The position numbers were made by a program, and so were the translations under genes. The notes under the pieces are model-generated. The model was not told the DNA's origin and searched no databases. It worked only from the letters and a program-made list of their open reading frames with translations. A stretch of 64,000 nt of DNA from Doryteuthis pealeii (Eukaryota; Mollusca; Cephalopoda; Myopsida; Loliginidae): NCBI GenBank assembly GCA_023376005.1, contig CM042145.1:99720992-99784991 (forward strand), read 5' to 3'. Below are positions 55,663 to 64,000 of the stretch, piece after piece. Numbering within the stretch: position 1 is the first letter of the stretch; each line of letters opens with the position of its first letter.

Positions 55663-55884
55663 ATGTCTTATGGACCTTACCGATATACCTCAGGATTGTC
55701 TTCCTCTTTGGCAAGTGGAATTGGTAGTTCCAGTTCTGCTAGTTTCTCCAGCCTTTATGGGAGCAGCTATCCTTTCAGCACCAGTCTAGCTTCTGGACAC
55801 TCTTCCAGATCGAGCTCTACAAGCAGCCTTTCCAGTTTGGGGGGATCCACAGCTGGCAGCTATTCTGGATCTCTTGGAAATCTG
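55663..55884 (+). CDS. Alternative first coding exon, Ser/Gly-rich
   Basis: ATG in good context (A at -3, GACAATGT), 74 codons, ending in phase 0 at donor CTG|GTATGT. It encodes MSYGPYRYTSGLSSSLASGI, then Ser-, Gly-, Tyr- and Leu-rich sequence ending AGSYSGSLGNL. An in-frame TGA lies 10 bases before the ATG, and the only upstream AG (55656-55657) would need a one-base carry-over that the 44661 donor (phase 0) does not give. The simplest reading is an internal first exon of the MYPT gene. In vertebrates PPP1R12B makes a small M20/M21 subunit from an internal promoter, a parallel by established knowledge. It could instead start an unrelated gene. Downstream exons are outside the window. Confidence 0.7.
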
Positions 55885-56389
55885 GTATGTTTTAACTAGT
55901 TTCTATTGAAGGACAAGTTATGGTTGGCCAGCTCCTTTGAAAATCTGTTAATAAAGATACCCCTTTTTTATTCTCTATCAAATAATTTTAAGAACTGTTT
56001 TAATTAAACCTATCTTCTAACTACAAAAACTTTGATTTTATTTTTTTTTCTAGTTAAAAAATTGAAATGGTTGCATTATTCTAAATATTTGGTTATTTGT
56101 TATTATTAGGTGAGCAATATTTTGTCATTTTATTTACTTAAAATATTACAGGTATTTGCAACTATCTACATTTTTTATTTTATGGTCTAAATGACTATTG
56201 CAAATGTAAACAAATAATGTCTCCATGTGCCTCTCTCTGAGATTCTATCAAAGTGCATGATTATTAAAATTTAAGGATTCAGAAAAACTTAATAAATTTT
56301 ATCTTCAGCTCCTGAGACAAAACTCAAAAATATACTGCACATTAATAAATGGTTCTCTTGATGTGTGATTTTAAAAATATTATGTCATT

Positions 56390-56560
56390 ATTATCATTTC
56401 ACTCATTTTCACACTAGTTTTAGCTGGTGGTCTTTTACTGGAGTCAGAGTGACAGCAAGTCTCCAGGGCTCTTATAAGTATTCTAGCTGATTTTAACAGT
56501 GCTGTGGTCTGTATGGACTTGATTTTTCCTCTGATTTACAATTTCTCCAGGGTTCTTTTT
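56390..56560 (-). pseudogene. Non-LTR element C-terminal end, antisense fragment
   Basis: TTTTAGCTGGTGGTCTTTTACTGGAGTC and GACAGCAAGTCTCCAGGGCTC...AAGTATTCTAGCTGATTTTAAC parallel 51460-51560. Highly decayed, no open frame. Confidence 0.6.
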
Positions 56561-57175
56561 TTTTTTTTTTCTTTTTTCCTTTATCTTAATTTTCATTACT
56601 TTTTTATTTTTTCCTATCATAATAGGTTAACTGATTTTTTTCAAAATTGTTAATAATTCACTGAATAGATTAACATGCTCATATTTAGAAGTACGATTGA
56701 TAAACACTACAATTACAAAGTCCTTAATTCTGGCCCTCTCTTACACACCTTGTCAGTTGGTATAATAAATTTTAAGCCTGATTATTTAATTTTCAAGAAT
56801 TATTGTTTACATATTTATCTATCTCCTTGGTGTTGGTAGTGGTTGACACCCCCCCCCCAGAACAGGGTGGAGTAGATATTTGCAGACACTTGCATAATAT
56901 TAAACTATTGTATTAACATAATGCTAGTTTTAAATATCTTAAGATTCAAGCAAGGTGGTTTGTTTGTTTTATCCTGTTCAGTTAACAACTAAATAATTAG
57001 TGAATTAGAATAAAACAATCAAGGTTACAGGTTATCTTCATAATAATGTAAGATATATATAGACATTTGTGGTAATGGGGATCATTCCATGCGTAGATTA
57101 TCCATAGTGATACAGGTAAACCACAGTGAGAGCTCGATGTGCCGGTAAATGAACAGACAGAGCAATATATAGGAT

Positions 57176-57286
57176 AAATTAAGGGAAAAACTTTAAATTT
57201 GCTTCTTTGTAATAATTTATTTCAACTGTGAACACAGTTGAAATAAATTATTACAATGAAGCAAATTTAAAGTTTTTCCCTTAATT

Positions 57287-57287
<1 letters not shown>
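57176..57287. repeat. Inverted repeat with 55-bp arms, almost no loop
   Basis: AAATTAAGGGAAAAACTTTA...CAACTGTG (57176-57230) pairs with CACAGTTG...TAAAGTTTTTCCCTTAATTT (57233-57287) with one mismatch seen and a two-base centre. A TA tract (57291-57331) follows. Confidence 0.9.
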
Positions 57288-57332
<45 letters not shown>

Positions 57333-57420
57333 AAATACGGTGAGGAAATTAATCCGACAATATGAGAAGAAAATATTTTTTAAATATAACAAACACAGGA
57401 TGTTATGATCAGGGGCAACA

Positions 57421-57480
57421 ATTTTATGTGTCAATACTTAAGCATTTCGGTATATTGTACCATCTTCAGGACACTGTTAA
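57421..57480 (-). ncRNA. Hammerhead-like ribozyme motif
   Basis: The reverse strand reads GTGTC-CTGAAGA-T-GGTA-CAAT-ATACC-GAAA, then the 12-base near-palindrome around TGCTTAAGTA, then GACAC. The GTGTC/GACAC pair sits where helix I should be, with core boxes CTGANGA and GAAA in order. One extra base (T) between CTGAAGA and helix II departs from the hammerhead consensus, so activity is doubtful. It sits in repeat DNA next to a long inverted repeat. Confidence 0.45.
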
Positions 57481-58565
57481 GTAATGTTTATGTGAGGGAC
57501 AAAATGAAAGATGTTAAGTGTATAGTGAATGTGTGAATATGATGTTATTAACATTAATTTTTATATGCGCGTTTGTTTACAAAAGCCAATGACATGATCA
57601 TTGCATGTGCAATAATGGAAGGTGAAGATATATATATATAGTACATGTGTGTAAGACAGCTTAGAGAAATTAGTTTTGTGCTAGTGTTCCGAGTTAATCA
57701 CTGTAGGTATTTATACATCTCCAGTGTTACTTGTTTTTAAAGTACATTACTAGCATAACTAAAAGGATAGATAGTTCCTCTGACTTCCTTTCCTGCTTCA
57801 TGCCAACTCTGCAAGGTGAGAAATGTATATTAGCTGACAACAATAAACTTCAATGCTCTACAACTTTAAATTGACTTCCAATAATGAAAGTAGTAGATAC
57901 TTATTCCTTGTTTATATTGCACCCCTTCATACAATATTACTGCTGATGAAAGGAATTATATCCCTTTGCTCTTAGTTTTTCATTGAAATCATTTTATTTT
58001 CACTAAAGCTGAATAATCTTTGCTTTAATTTATTGCATAAAGCCGTGCGTGCAAAAATGTGTAAAATTTTGGTATCAAAATAATGCTTCTTACATCTTAG
58101 CAAACTTAGTGTTTTTTTTTTTTTGTTTTTTTGGGGGGGGGTAATGTTGATGCCTAATTTGCATATTCAACTTTGATAATCAAATTTAGAAAAATAACTG
58201 TTTTGATTCCTTCCCAATTGGTAGTCTTTGAGTATCATGAATAAGGGATTATTTTGTTGATAGCTTTTATAATTAAAATGCTCAGCTATTTAAATAGCTC
58301 CACTTTCTGCGCTGAAGCTGGTAATGACCTTGGTTTTTCAAATCAAAGTTTCAGAAAAAAAAGGGGGGAGTAAGCAACCATTAAGAATTTTTTATTACTA
58401 TATTTTTTTTAATTTGATAAGTCTAAAATTGAATTTCAAAAAAAAAAAGTTTCTAAATAAGTAATCTGAATTATTTGTTTTATTTAATAATTTATCTATT
58501 GAATTTGTTTTGTTTCAGACAATGTTAGGAACTTCTATTAATATTAAACTAAAAAAAACATAAAT

Positions 58566-58601
<36 letters not shown>

Positions 58602-58667
58602 TTCCATTTATATGTCAAGCCGTCTGAGGGGATGTGATACGTCAAAACAGGACTGTCTATAGATGAA

Positions 58668-58707
<40 letters not shown>

Positions 58708-58734
58708 GTGTTAAGAATATAGTTTGCTATATAT

Positions 58735-58860
58735 ATATTAATAAAAGAGTGTTCAATAGCTATGCTAGAGCATATATATCTAAGTTAGGATAGCATAGAC
58801 ACAGTCACCAAGGATTGTTGACACTGTCTATGTTATCTAAAATCAATGGATGTTTACTCA
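58735..58860. repeat. Fold-back family G fragment
   Basis: AAGAGTGTTCAATAG and TCTAAGTTAGGATAGCATAGACACAGTC with the partial partner GACACTGTCTATGTTATCTAA. The outer arms are lost. Confidence 0.65.
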
Positions 58861-58867
58861 CTCCTCT

Positions 58868-58996
58868 GTAGCAGCCTCATCTGGTGGTGAGGCTCCAGTT
58901 CTGGAGTGTGGAGTACCCCTTTATTACCATTACTCCCAGGTCCACTCTGACCTGGAGTGGTAGTACCTATTAGGGTCTAATCTATAAGTCAAAAGG
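58868..58996 (+). repeat. SINE S5, 5' half split by S4
   Basis: CATCTGGTGGTGAGGCTCCAG, GAGTGTGGAGTACCCC, CCACTCTGACCTGGAGTGG and TTAGGGTCTAATCTATAAGTC. The S5 3' end reappears at 59455-59516 (TAGGCATGAAATAACCCCAGATGAGTTGACATACC) after an S4 insertion. Confidence 0.8.
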
Positions 58997-59279
58997 AGGC
59001 ACTCATGGTATAATGGTTACTGTCGTAGGAAATGGTCACAAAGACCAGAGTTCAAATTCTGGATGAGGCTATTGGCATTTTACATAGCACTAATACCCTT
59101 GGGAAAGGTATGAATCAAACTATTCTCCTGCCAGCTATGGGTAAATAGTAGGGCAGACTGGGCTCTTTAACCTTGGTATGTCAACCGGTCTAGGAGAAGG
59201 AAAACTCTGAATTTAAACCTGCTAAATTCCACTTAAGAAATTGACCTTGCTTCACATTCTGCTCATGTGGAGGGGTTGG

Positions 59280-59329
<50 letters not shown>

Positions 59330-59330
59330 G
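58997..59330 (+). repeat. SINE S4 with TA tail, nested in S5
   Basis: AGGCACTCATGGTATAATGG head, CAGAGTTCAAATTCTGG (box B), ACTAATACCCTTGGGAAAGG, AAATAGTAGGGCAGACTGGGC, CAACCGGTCTAGGAGAAGG and GAGGGGTTGG, then a TA run to 59330. Confidence 0.88.
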
Positions 59331-59734
59331 GGTCAAATAAATCTGTTGGAAAATTATTTGTATTAGATAGGAATACTTGATACCATATAAATGTGTGCAA
59401 TAATCTCTTAAATAACACAAAAAATGTAAATATAAGCATACAATGTATGGAATTCCTTAATCTATAGGCATGAAATAACCCCAGATGAGTTGACATACCA
59501 TTAAAACCAATCATTTTACTTAGATTTTGTTTTATGTTAAAGTTTTTTTGTTGTTTTTTTTTTGGGGGGGGTCTTCTTTTTTTTTTCCATTCATTCATTT
59601 AAAAATATCCTATTAATCAGCTTTCATCTCATAGCTCTACATACTAATTTTTCTTAAGCTAATAGACATTTTTTTTTCCTTTAGTAATCATTACAATAAT
59701 CAATCTCTAGGCCTTAATGTAAAAAACATCTATT

Positions 59735-60067
59735 ATCAAAGTTAACCAACATTGCACAAAGAAATAAAAAGTTGGCAGTGGTGTATTGTCTATCTCCTTT
59801 TCGCTAGCACTAGACCATAGAGATTGTTTTTGCCGAGGTGGAGCACCACACATTCCATCAACTCCCCACTTTACCGCACAGATCAGATTACCTAATCTGT
59901 GCTACTCATACACTGAGTTGGTGGAGGCCAGTATCAAACCAGGAACCTTGTGATTCCTAAGCGGGTGATCTACTGACTTAGGTGTTAAATAGTATAAATA
60001 TTTGGTTAAACAAAATATATTAAATTAAAATGTATAACACCAGTGTCTTGGTGAATTGAGTGACCAG

Positions 60068-60070
<3 letters not shown>
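59735..60070 (+). repeat. Repeat J interrupted by antisense S1 SINE
   Basis: TATCAAAGTTAACCAACATTG (59735) and TATTTGGTTAAACAAAATAT...GTGACCAGAAC (60000-60068) are the two halves of repeat J. 59771-59982 between them is an antisense S1 (GGTGGAGCACCACAC; GTATCAAACCAGGAACC). Confidence 0.8.
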
Positions 60071-60113
<43 letters not shown>

Positions 60114-60250
60114 GACTTTGTCTTTGGTACATGCTTTATCAATGATATTGAGCACTTTTTTACTTATATCGATAATGTAGTTTGCTATATATATATATAT
60201 ATATATATATATAATGGGTGTGTGTGTGTATGTATTAGAGAAAGAGAGAA

Positions 60251-60525
60251 ATGCTGATAGTTACACATGCCCTGCATCCCTAATGCATTAAAATTTAAAA
60301 GGACACAGTAAAATCATATCCATGCATCCCAGTGTTTTTCTTTTTTCTTCCCACACAATTTCGAGCTAACTGTAAATACATTTCAATAGTTTCTTAGAAA
60401 CGAATTACATAGGTTACAAGGTAGGAGTTAGACAGTTTTAGTTGGGACCCATAAATTTTCCCAGTGACTCATTCAAAGCAAATATATGCATCCCAAAACG
60501 CACTAAATGAAAAGCTATCAGCATC
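60251..60525. mobile_element. CAG/CTG-type MITE, diverged copy
   Basis: ATGCTGATAGTTACACATGC..., GAGCTAACTGTAAATACATTTC, TTCTTAGAAACGAATTAC and AAAGCTATCAGCATC are shared in order with 49028-49351. Confidence 0.7.
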
Positions 60526-60543
60526 TATCTATCTATCTATCTA

Positions 60544-60590
<47 letters not shown>
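60526..60590. repeat. (TCTA)n(TA)n microsatellite
   Basis: Five TCTA units run into about 45 bases of TA. It directly abuts the MITE copy. Confidence 0.92.
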
Positions 60591-60708
60591 CAGTTACCAT
60601 TAAATCCACCAAGCAAATAAGTATACAATTTTATTTACTTCAGGATTTTTTTCACTAAAATCGATTAAAAAGTGCTCAATATAAAGAGCTAAATAGACAA
60701 TTAAAAAC

Positions 60709-60816
60709 CGCAATAGCGCAAATCTTCGGGGTATTGAAGATTTACGCTATTGAGAGAAACTTGAAACAATGATTTTATATATATATATATATATATATAT
60801 AAAATCATTGTTTCAA
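60709..60816. repeat. Two consecutive hairpins
   Basis: CAATAGCGCAAATCTTC / GAAGATTTACGCTATTG (60711-60752) is a near-perfect hairpin. TTGAAACAATGATTTTA-(TA)n-TAAAATCATTGTTTCAA (60761-60816) is a second, with a TA core. Confidence 0.85.
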
Positions 60817-61488
60817 AGTAATTTCTTAATAAATCTAATAAGTAATAATTGGTTTGTAATTGAGAATGTTAATATTGTTGGTTGCTCCATTTGTAATTTG
60901 GTCACTTTCTCTATATAGGGTTGTGTTAATTACGTTTCTAACCTAACCCTCTGGTCTTAGCCAGATAACAACAGTAGTGAGCCAATTTCTGTTGAAATAG
61001 CAGCATTAGTTACCATAGTAACAAGAAAGCTCCTTAACCTCCTCTCATCTGCTACGTGCTGAAGATGTTTTAGAATCATTGCAGTAAAATGTGTAAATGA
61101 TTAAGAGAAGCCCTCAGCTGCTGGCTGGACAAGAAGTTTTCATTTAAAATTTCAAATGATTAAAATATTTCTTGTAAAGTACTACCTATATATCTATCTC
61201 TATCTTACTTCTTGCTCATCTGTAACAAATCTAAAATAGTTAATATAAATAGATACACTATAGTTATTTAACTATTTAATTCTTGATTTGCAATTTAATT
61301 TCATACTTGCCTTCTGTATTATCTTAGTAGAAATATAAACTTTTTGAAGTAATAGATTGTTAAAATAATTAAATACCTTATCTTATTTATTTTTAATTTT
61401 TATATTACCCTTTCTTCAAAAGTACTATCTATATCTCTATCTTACTTCTTACTCATCTATAACAATTCTAAAATAGTTAATATAAACA

Positions 61489-61925
61489 TCTATACATACA
61501 TATATAAAGGGCAGTTTGTGTGTATGTATGTCCAGAGGAAACTATAAAAATAAAACAATTAATGACAAAGTATATATACACACACTTTCACAATCAACAG
61601 ATCTTGATTTTTGAGCAAAAATAATGAAGATTTGATTTATATTTGTGAAAATAATTTTAAAAAATAAAATTTAAATGAAAACGGCATGGATTTTCTTTCT
61701 TTTTTTTTTTTTTCTTTTTTTTTTGCATTTAATATCTTTAATAGGAGACATTAATTTTTCTTTTCATAGTGTCTTGATCAATGCAAGTTTTTTTTTTTTT
61801 ACATAGGGATTTTAACAAGGCGTCCTGCGAGGATCCAACTCGCAATTCAACAAAAATGGATCTGCGAGACTACCTTTTGTAACCCCCCTACCTATACCCG
61901 GCTGATGCTGGGTAGCCACTTCTAG
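61489..61925 (+). mobile_element. Non-autonomous Helitron, family 1, best 3' end
   Basis: Starts A|TCTATACATACATATATAAAGGGCAG and ends with hairpin TACCCGGC-TGAT-GCTGGGTA, seven bases, CTAG|T. The interior shares GGAAACTATAAAAATAAAACAATTAATGACAAAG with other copies and the antisense tRNA-like segment GCGAGGATCCAACTCGC. Confidence 0.87.
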
Positions 61926-62572
61926 TATACAACATAGGAATATCCCATTTAATCCTTGATTTGCAATTGAATTTCATACTAGCCTTCTGTATTGGTAGAA
62001 ATATAAACTTTTTTAAAAAAATAGATTGTTAAAATAATTAAATACCTTATCTTATTTATTTTTAATTCTTAGATTACCATAATTATTTGTGTATAACACG
62101 CAAATCTTTGGACTACAAAATTCTAGAGAATAAATTTCTCTGCACTGACTTTTTAGAATTTGTAGCAGCTAAATTTAACCTAACTTGAGCATTTGTTCAA
62201 CTTTTTATCTATTTTATACTGACTAAAAATAAGAATTTATATAGTTAACATTATGTCTTAATACAAAATTTACACAGGATTTAGAAACAAACACGGACAT
62301 GTTCATAGAAAAATGCAACAAGCTTGCAGCAAAAATGAACTTACATAAGAAACAAAACTATGAACAGGCTCACATTCCAGTGGATATTTCTCTATAATGG
62401 CGTAAAACACATTAGTTTGGACTATAGATATACCTTACATTTAGTCTTCCCATCCCAAATATGGTTGAGGCATGTGTCCGGAAAAATGTTTGATTATATA
62501 GTTCTCGTGTATAATACACCCCCTTAAGTTTTGGGTTGAAAAATCTGGAAAAATAGTGCGTTTTATACACAA

Positions 62573-62803
62573 AATAGAAGCAGCTACCCAGCATGGCCTG
62601 GGTAAAGGGGTGGGATAATAAAAAGTTAGTCCCGCAGATCCATCAATTGTTTTAGTCTTACATAATTGATTTATGTTTTAATCGCAAATGCCACCAATGA
62701 CTTTCCATTCTTAGTATTCAAATCCTAATTTTTAAATATCTTCCCAGATATAAATAAAATCTTCATTATTTTTTCACAAACAGCAGGCTCTGGTGATAGT
62801 GAA

Positions 62804-62868
<65 letters not shown>

Positions 62869-62956
62869 TTTGTCATTAATTGTTTTATTTTCATAGTTTC
62901 ATCCGGACATACACCCATACATACATACACACAACTGCCTTTTATATATGTACAGA
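62573..62956 (-). mobile_element. Non-autonomous Helitron, family 1, reverse copy
   Basis: The reverse complement has the 5' end TCTGTACATATATAAAAGGCAG, interior CTATGAAAATAAAACAATTAATGACAAAG, and 3' hairpin TACCCAGG-CCATG-CTGGGTA followed by GCTGCTTCTAT (last base changed from CTAG). A GT/TA tract (62803-62868) sits inside. Confidence 0.78.
62803..62868. repeat. (GT)n(TA)n tract
   Basis: GT run of about 24 bases followed by TA run of about 40 bases. Confidence 0.92.
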
Positions 62957-64000
62957 TAGATAATTGCAGTAAATGTTATCAACTATTAATTTTGACCAGT
63001 ATTTTCTTTCATCTTTATTTTTTGGGGGAGGGGGGTGTTTTTTTTTTTGTTTTTTTTTTTTTTTGGTGGATTTTTATCAAGACACAGAAATTGTTTATTT
63101 CCAGTCTAAACAACTTTTACTGTCTTAAATTAACAGCTCCAAGTTAGTTGAAAAATGAATAAATAAAAGAGCAATTAAAAGGTTAAAAATCAAATTAAAT
63201 TCTATTTAAAATTAATGATTAAAAAGCTATTATGTTTTTTTTCCCTGTCCAATCTATCCCCTATCATTTTTAACCATATTGTTTTGATTAGGTATGTAAC
63301 TTATTTGATTAAGGCGTTTTATTTTTTAAGTTTATATTATTTTAATGTACAGTAGATAAATATAATTACCTGTAATACAACCATATTATTAATTCTTCAG
63401 TTTTTAAAATGAAAGCAAGCATGTACATATTTACATATTAATATTTAGAATATTCCACTTTTAATCATTACGATAAATTATTACCTAATTGAATTTGGTT
63501 TGAATTCATGTATTAACAATCATTATTGCTATATGCTCATCTGAGCTCCTTATTTATGTTTATAAGAAAAATAAACAGACTTCTAACCTTAAAAACTTTC
63601 TTTCATATTTCCTTTCTAGTTTTTGTAAATCTTGTAGCATTTTGAACCCATTTCCTGGCTTTTTATTTTTAATCACCAGGTGATCAGTGTTATCAAGTGA
63701 AAATTTATACTAAGCTCTGTAAATGATTTCCCTAGCAACTTAATGATCAAGATGTTCTTTTAGAAAGATGATGAGTCAGCTTTAATATCATGTTATACAT
63801 TTTTGTTATCACATTTCAAGAGGGAAATGTAACTTTATAGTGGGCATAATTACAATCTCCTAATGACTCTGATTTAGGAAGTATAATTCTCTAAAATGAT
63901 GAAATAATAAAGAAGTTTTATTTAAACTTAGATTATCAAGCTATCGGTTTTCAGCCTGAAGGAATTGGTGAGTTTTCGTGTGAGACATTGAGCCCAAAAA

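Larger units (their letters stand above)
55885..64000 (+). other. Downstream intron, repeat- and TA-rich
   Basis: Contains a LINE end (56390-56560), an inverted repeat (57176-57287), a hammerhead-like module (57421-57480), S5/S4 nest (58868-59516), antisense S1 in repeat J (59735-60070), a MITE copy (60251-60525), hairpins (60700-60816), Helitrons (61489-61925, 62573-62956) and at least eight TA tracts. 57500-58560, 60840-61480 and 62970-64000 are AT-rich with nothing recognised; no MYPT coiled-coil exon is visible. Confidence 0.65.

Noticed and set aside
58520..58563. Possible terminal exon after GTTTTGTTTCAG (14 codons to TAA)
   Set aside because: Only the acceptor is convincing; the short Lys-rich peptide has no family support.
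62275..62398. Possible exon after TTTACACAG (DLETNTDMFIEKCNKL...)
   Set aside because: Good-looking acceptor and open 41 codons to a stop, but no similarity I recognise to the MYPT coiled coil and no repeat-independent support.
59190..63147. Frames with IYIYIYI runs
   Set aside because: Translations of (TA)n tracts.
63955..63967. 13-nt microexon CCTGAAGGAATTG between TTTTCAG and GTGAGT
   Set aside because: Both borders look good, but 13 nt would break the phase-0 chain and there is no other evidence.

Overview
The window is animal nuclear DNA, very AT-rich and intron-dominated. It is most like a coleoid cephalopod, probably an octopus. The reasons are long introns, many (TA)n tracts, and several tRNA-derived SINE families in dozens of copies with tails shared with a LINE. 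The species call is inference; the animal-gene call is firm.

One protein-coding gene is supported. Ten spliced exons on the + strand (588-44661) join with an unbroken phase chain into 596 codons of a MYPT-type myosin phosphatase targeting subunit (PPP1R12A/B/C family; Mbs in flies). The upstream exons (ankyrin repeats, PP1-binding motif) and downstream exons (C-terminal coiled coil) lie outside the window. Both ROCK inhibitory phosphorylation sites, corresponding to vertebrate T696 and T853, are present. The middle of the protein is Ser/Thr/Lys/Glu-rich linker.

An eleventh exon (ATG at 55663, donor after 55884) has its own start codon and an in-frame stop just upstream. Its frame cannot be joined to the 44661 donor. 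It is best read as an alternative first exon driven by an intronic promoter, giving a short isoform with a Ser/Gly-rich head on the C-terminal part.

The rest is intron filled with mobile DNA. There are five tRNA-type or composite SINE families (called S1-S5 here), one 5S-rRNA-derived SINE, LINE fragments (an RT domain, C-terminal ends, a LINE 3' tail), Helitrons with TC...CTAG ends and 3' hairpins, piggyBac-like and hAT-like MITEs, a decayed mariner fragment, gag-like fragments and many fold-back elements. Layout: 1-9.6 kb intron with fold-backs and a dead RT; 9.6-12.3 kb two exons and S5/S4 SINEs; 12.3-25.9 kb the largest repeat-packed intron; 25.9-44.7 kb eight exons with SINEs, fold-backs and Helitrons between them; 44.7-55.6 kb intron; 55.5-55.9 kb alternative exon; 55.9-64 kb intron rich in TA tracts and repeats.

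The most interesting points are the internal alternative first exon, the tail shared by a LINE, two SINE families and a 5S-derived SINE, hammerhead-like folds in fold-back repeats, and long inverted repeats lying just downstream of MYPT exons that could act as double-stranded RNA editing substrates.
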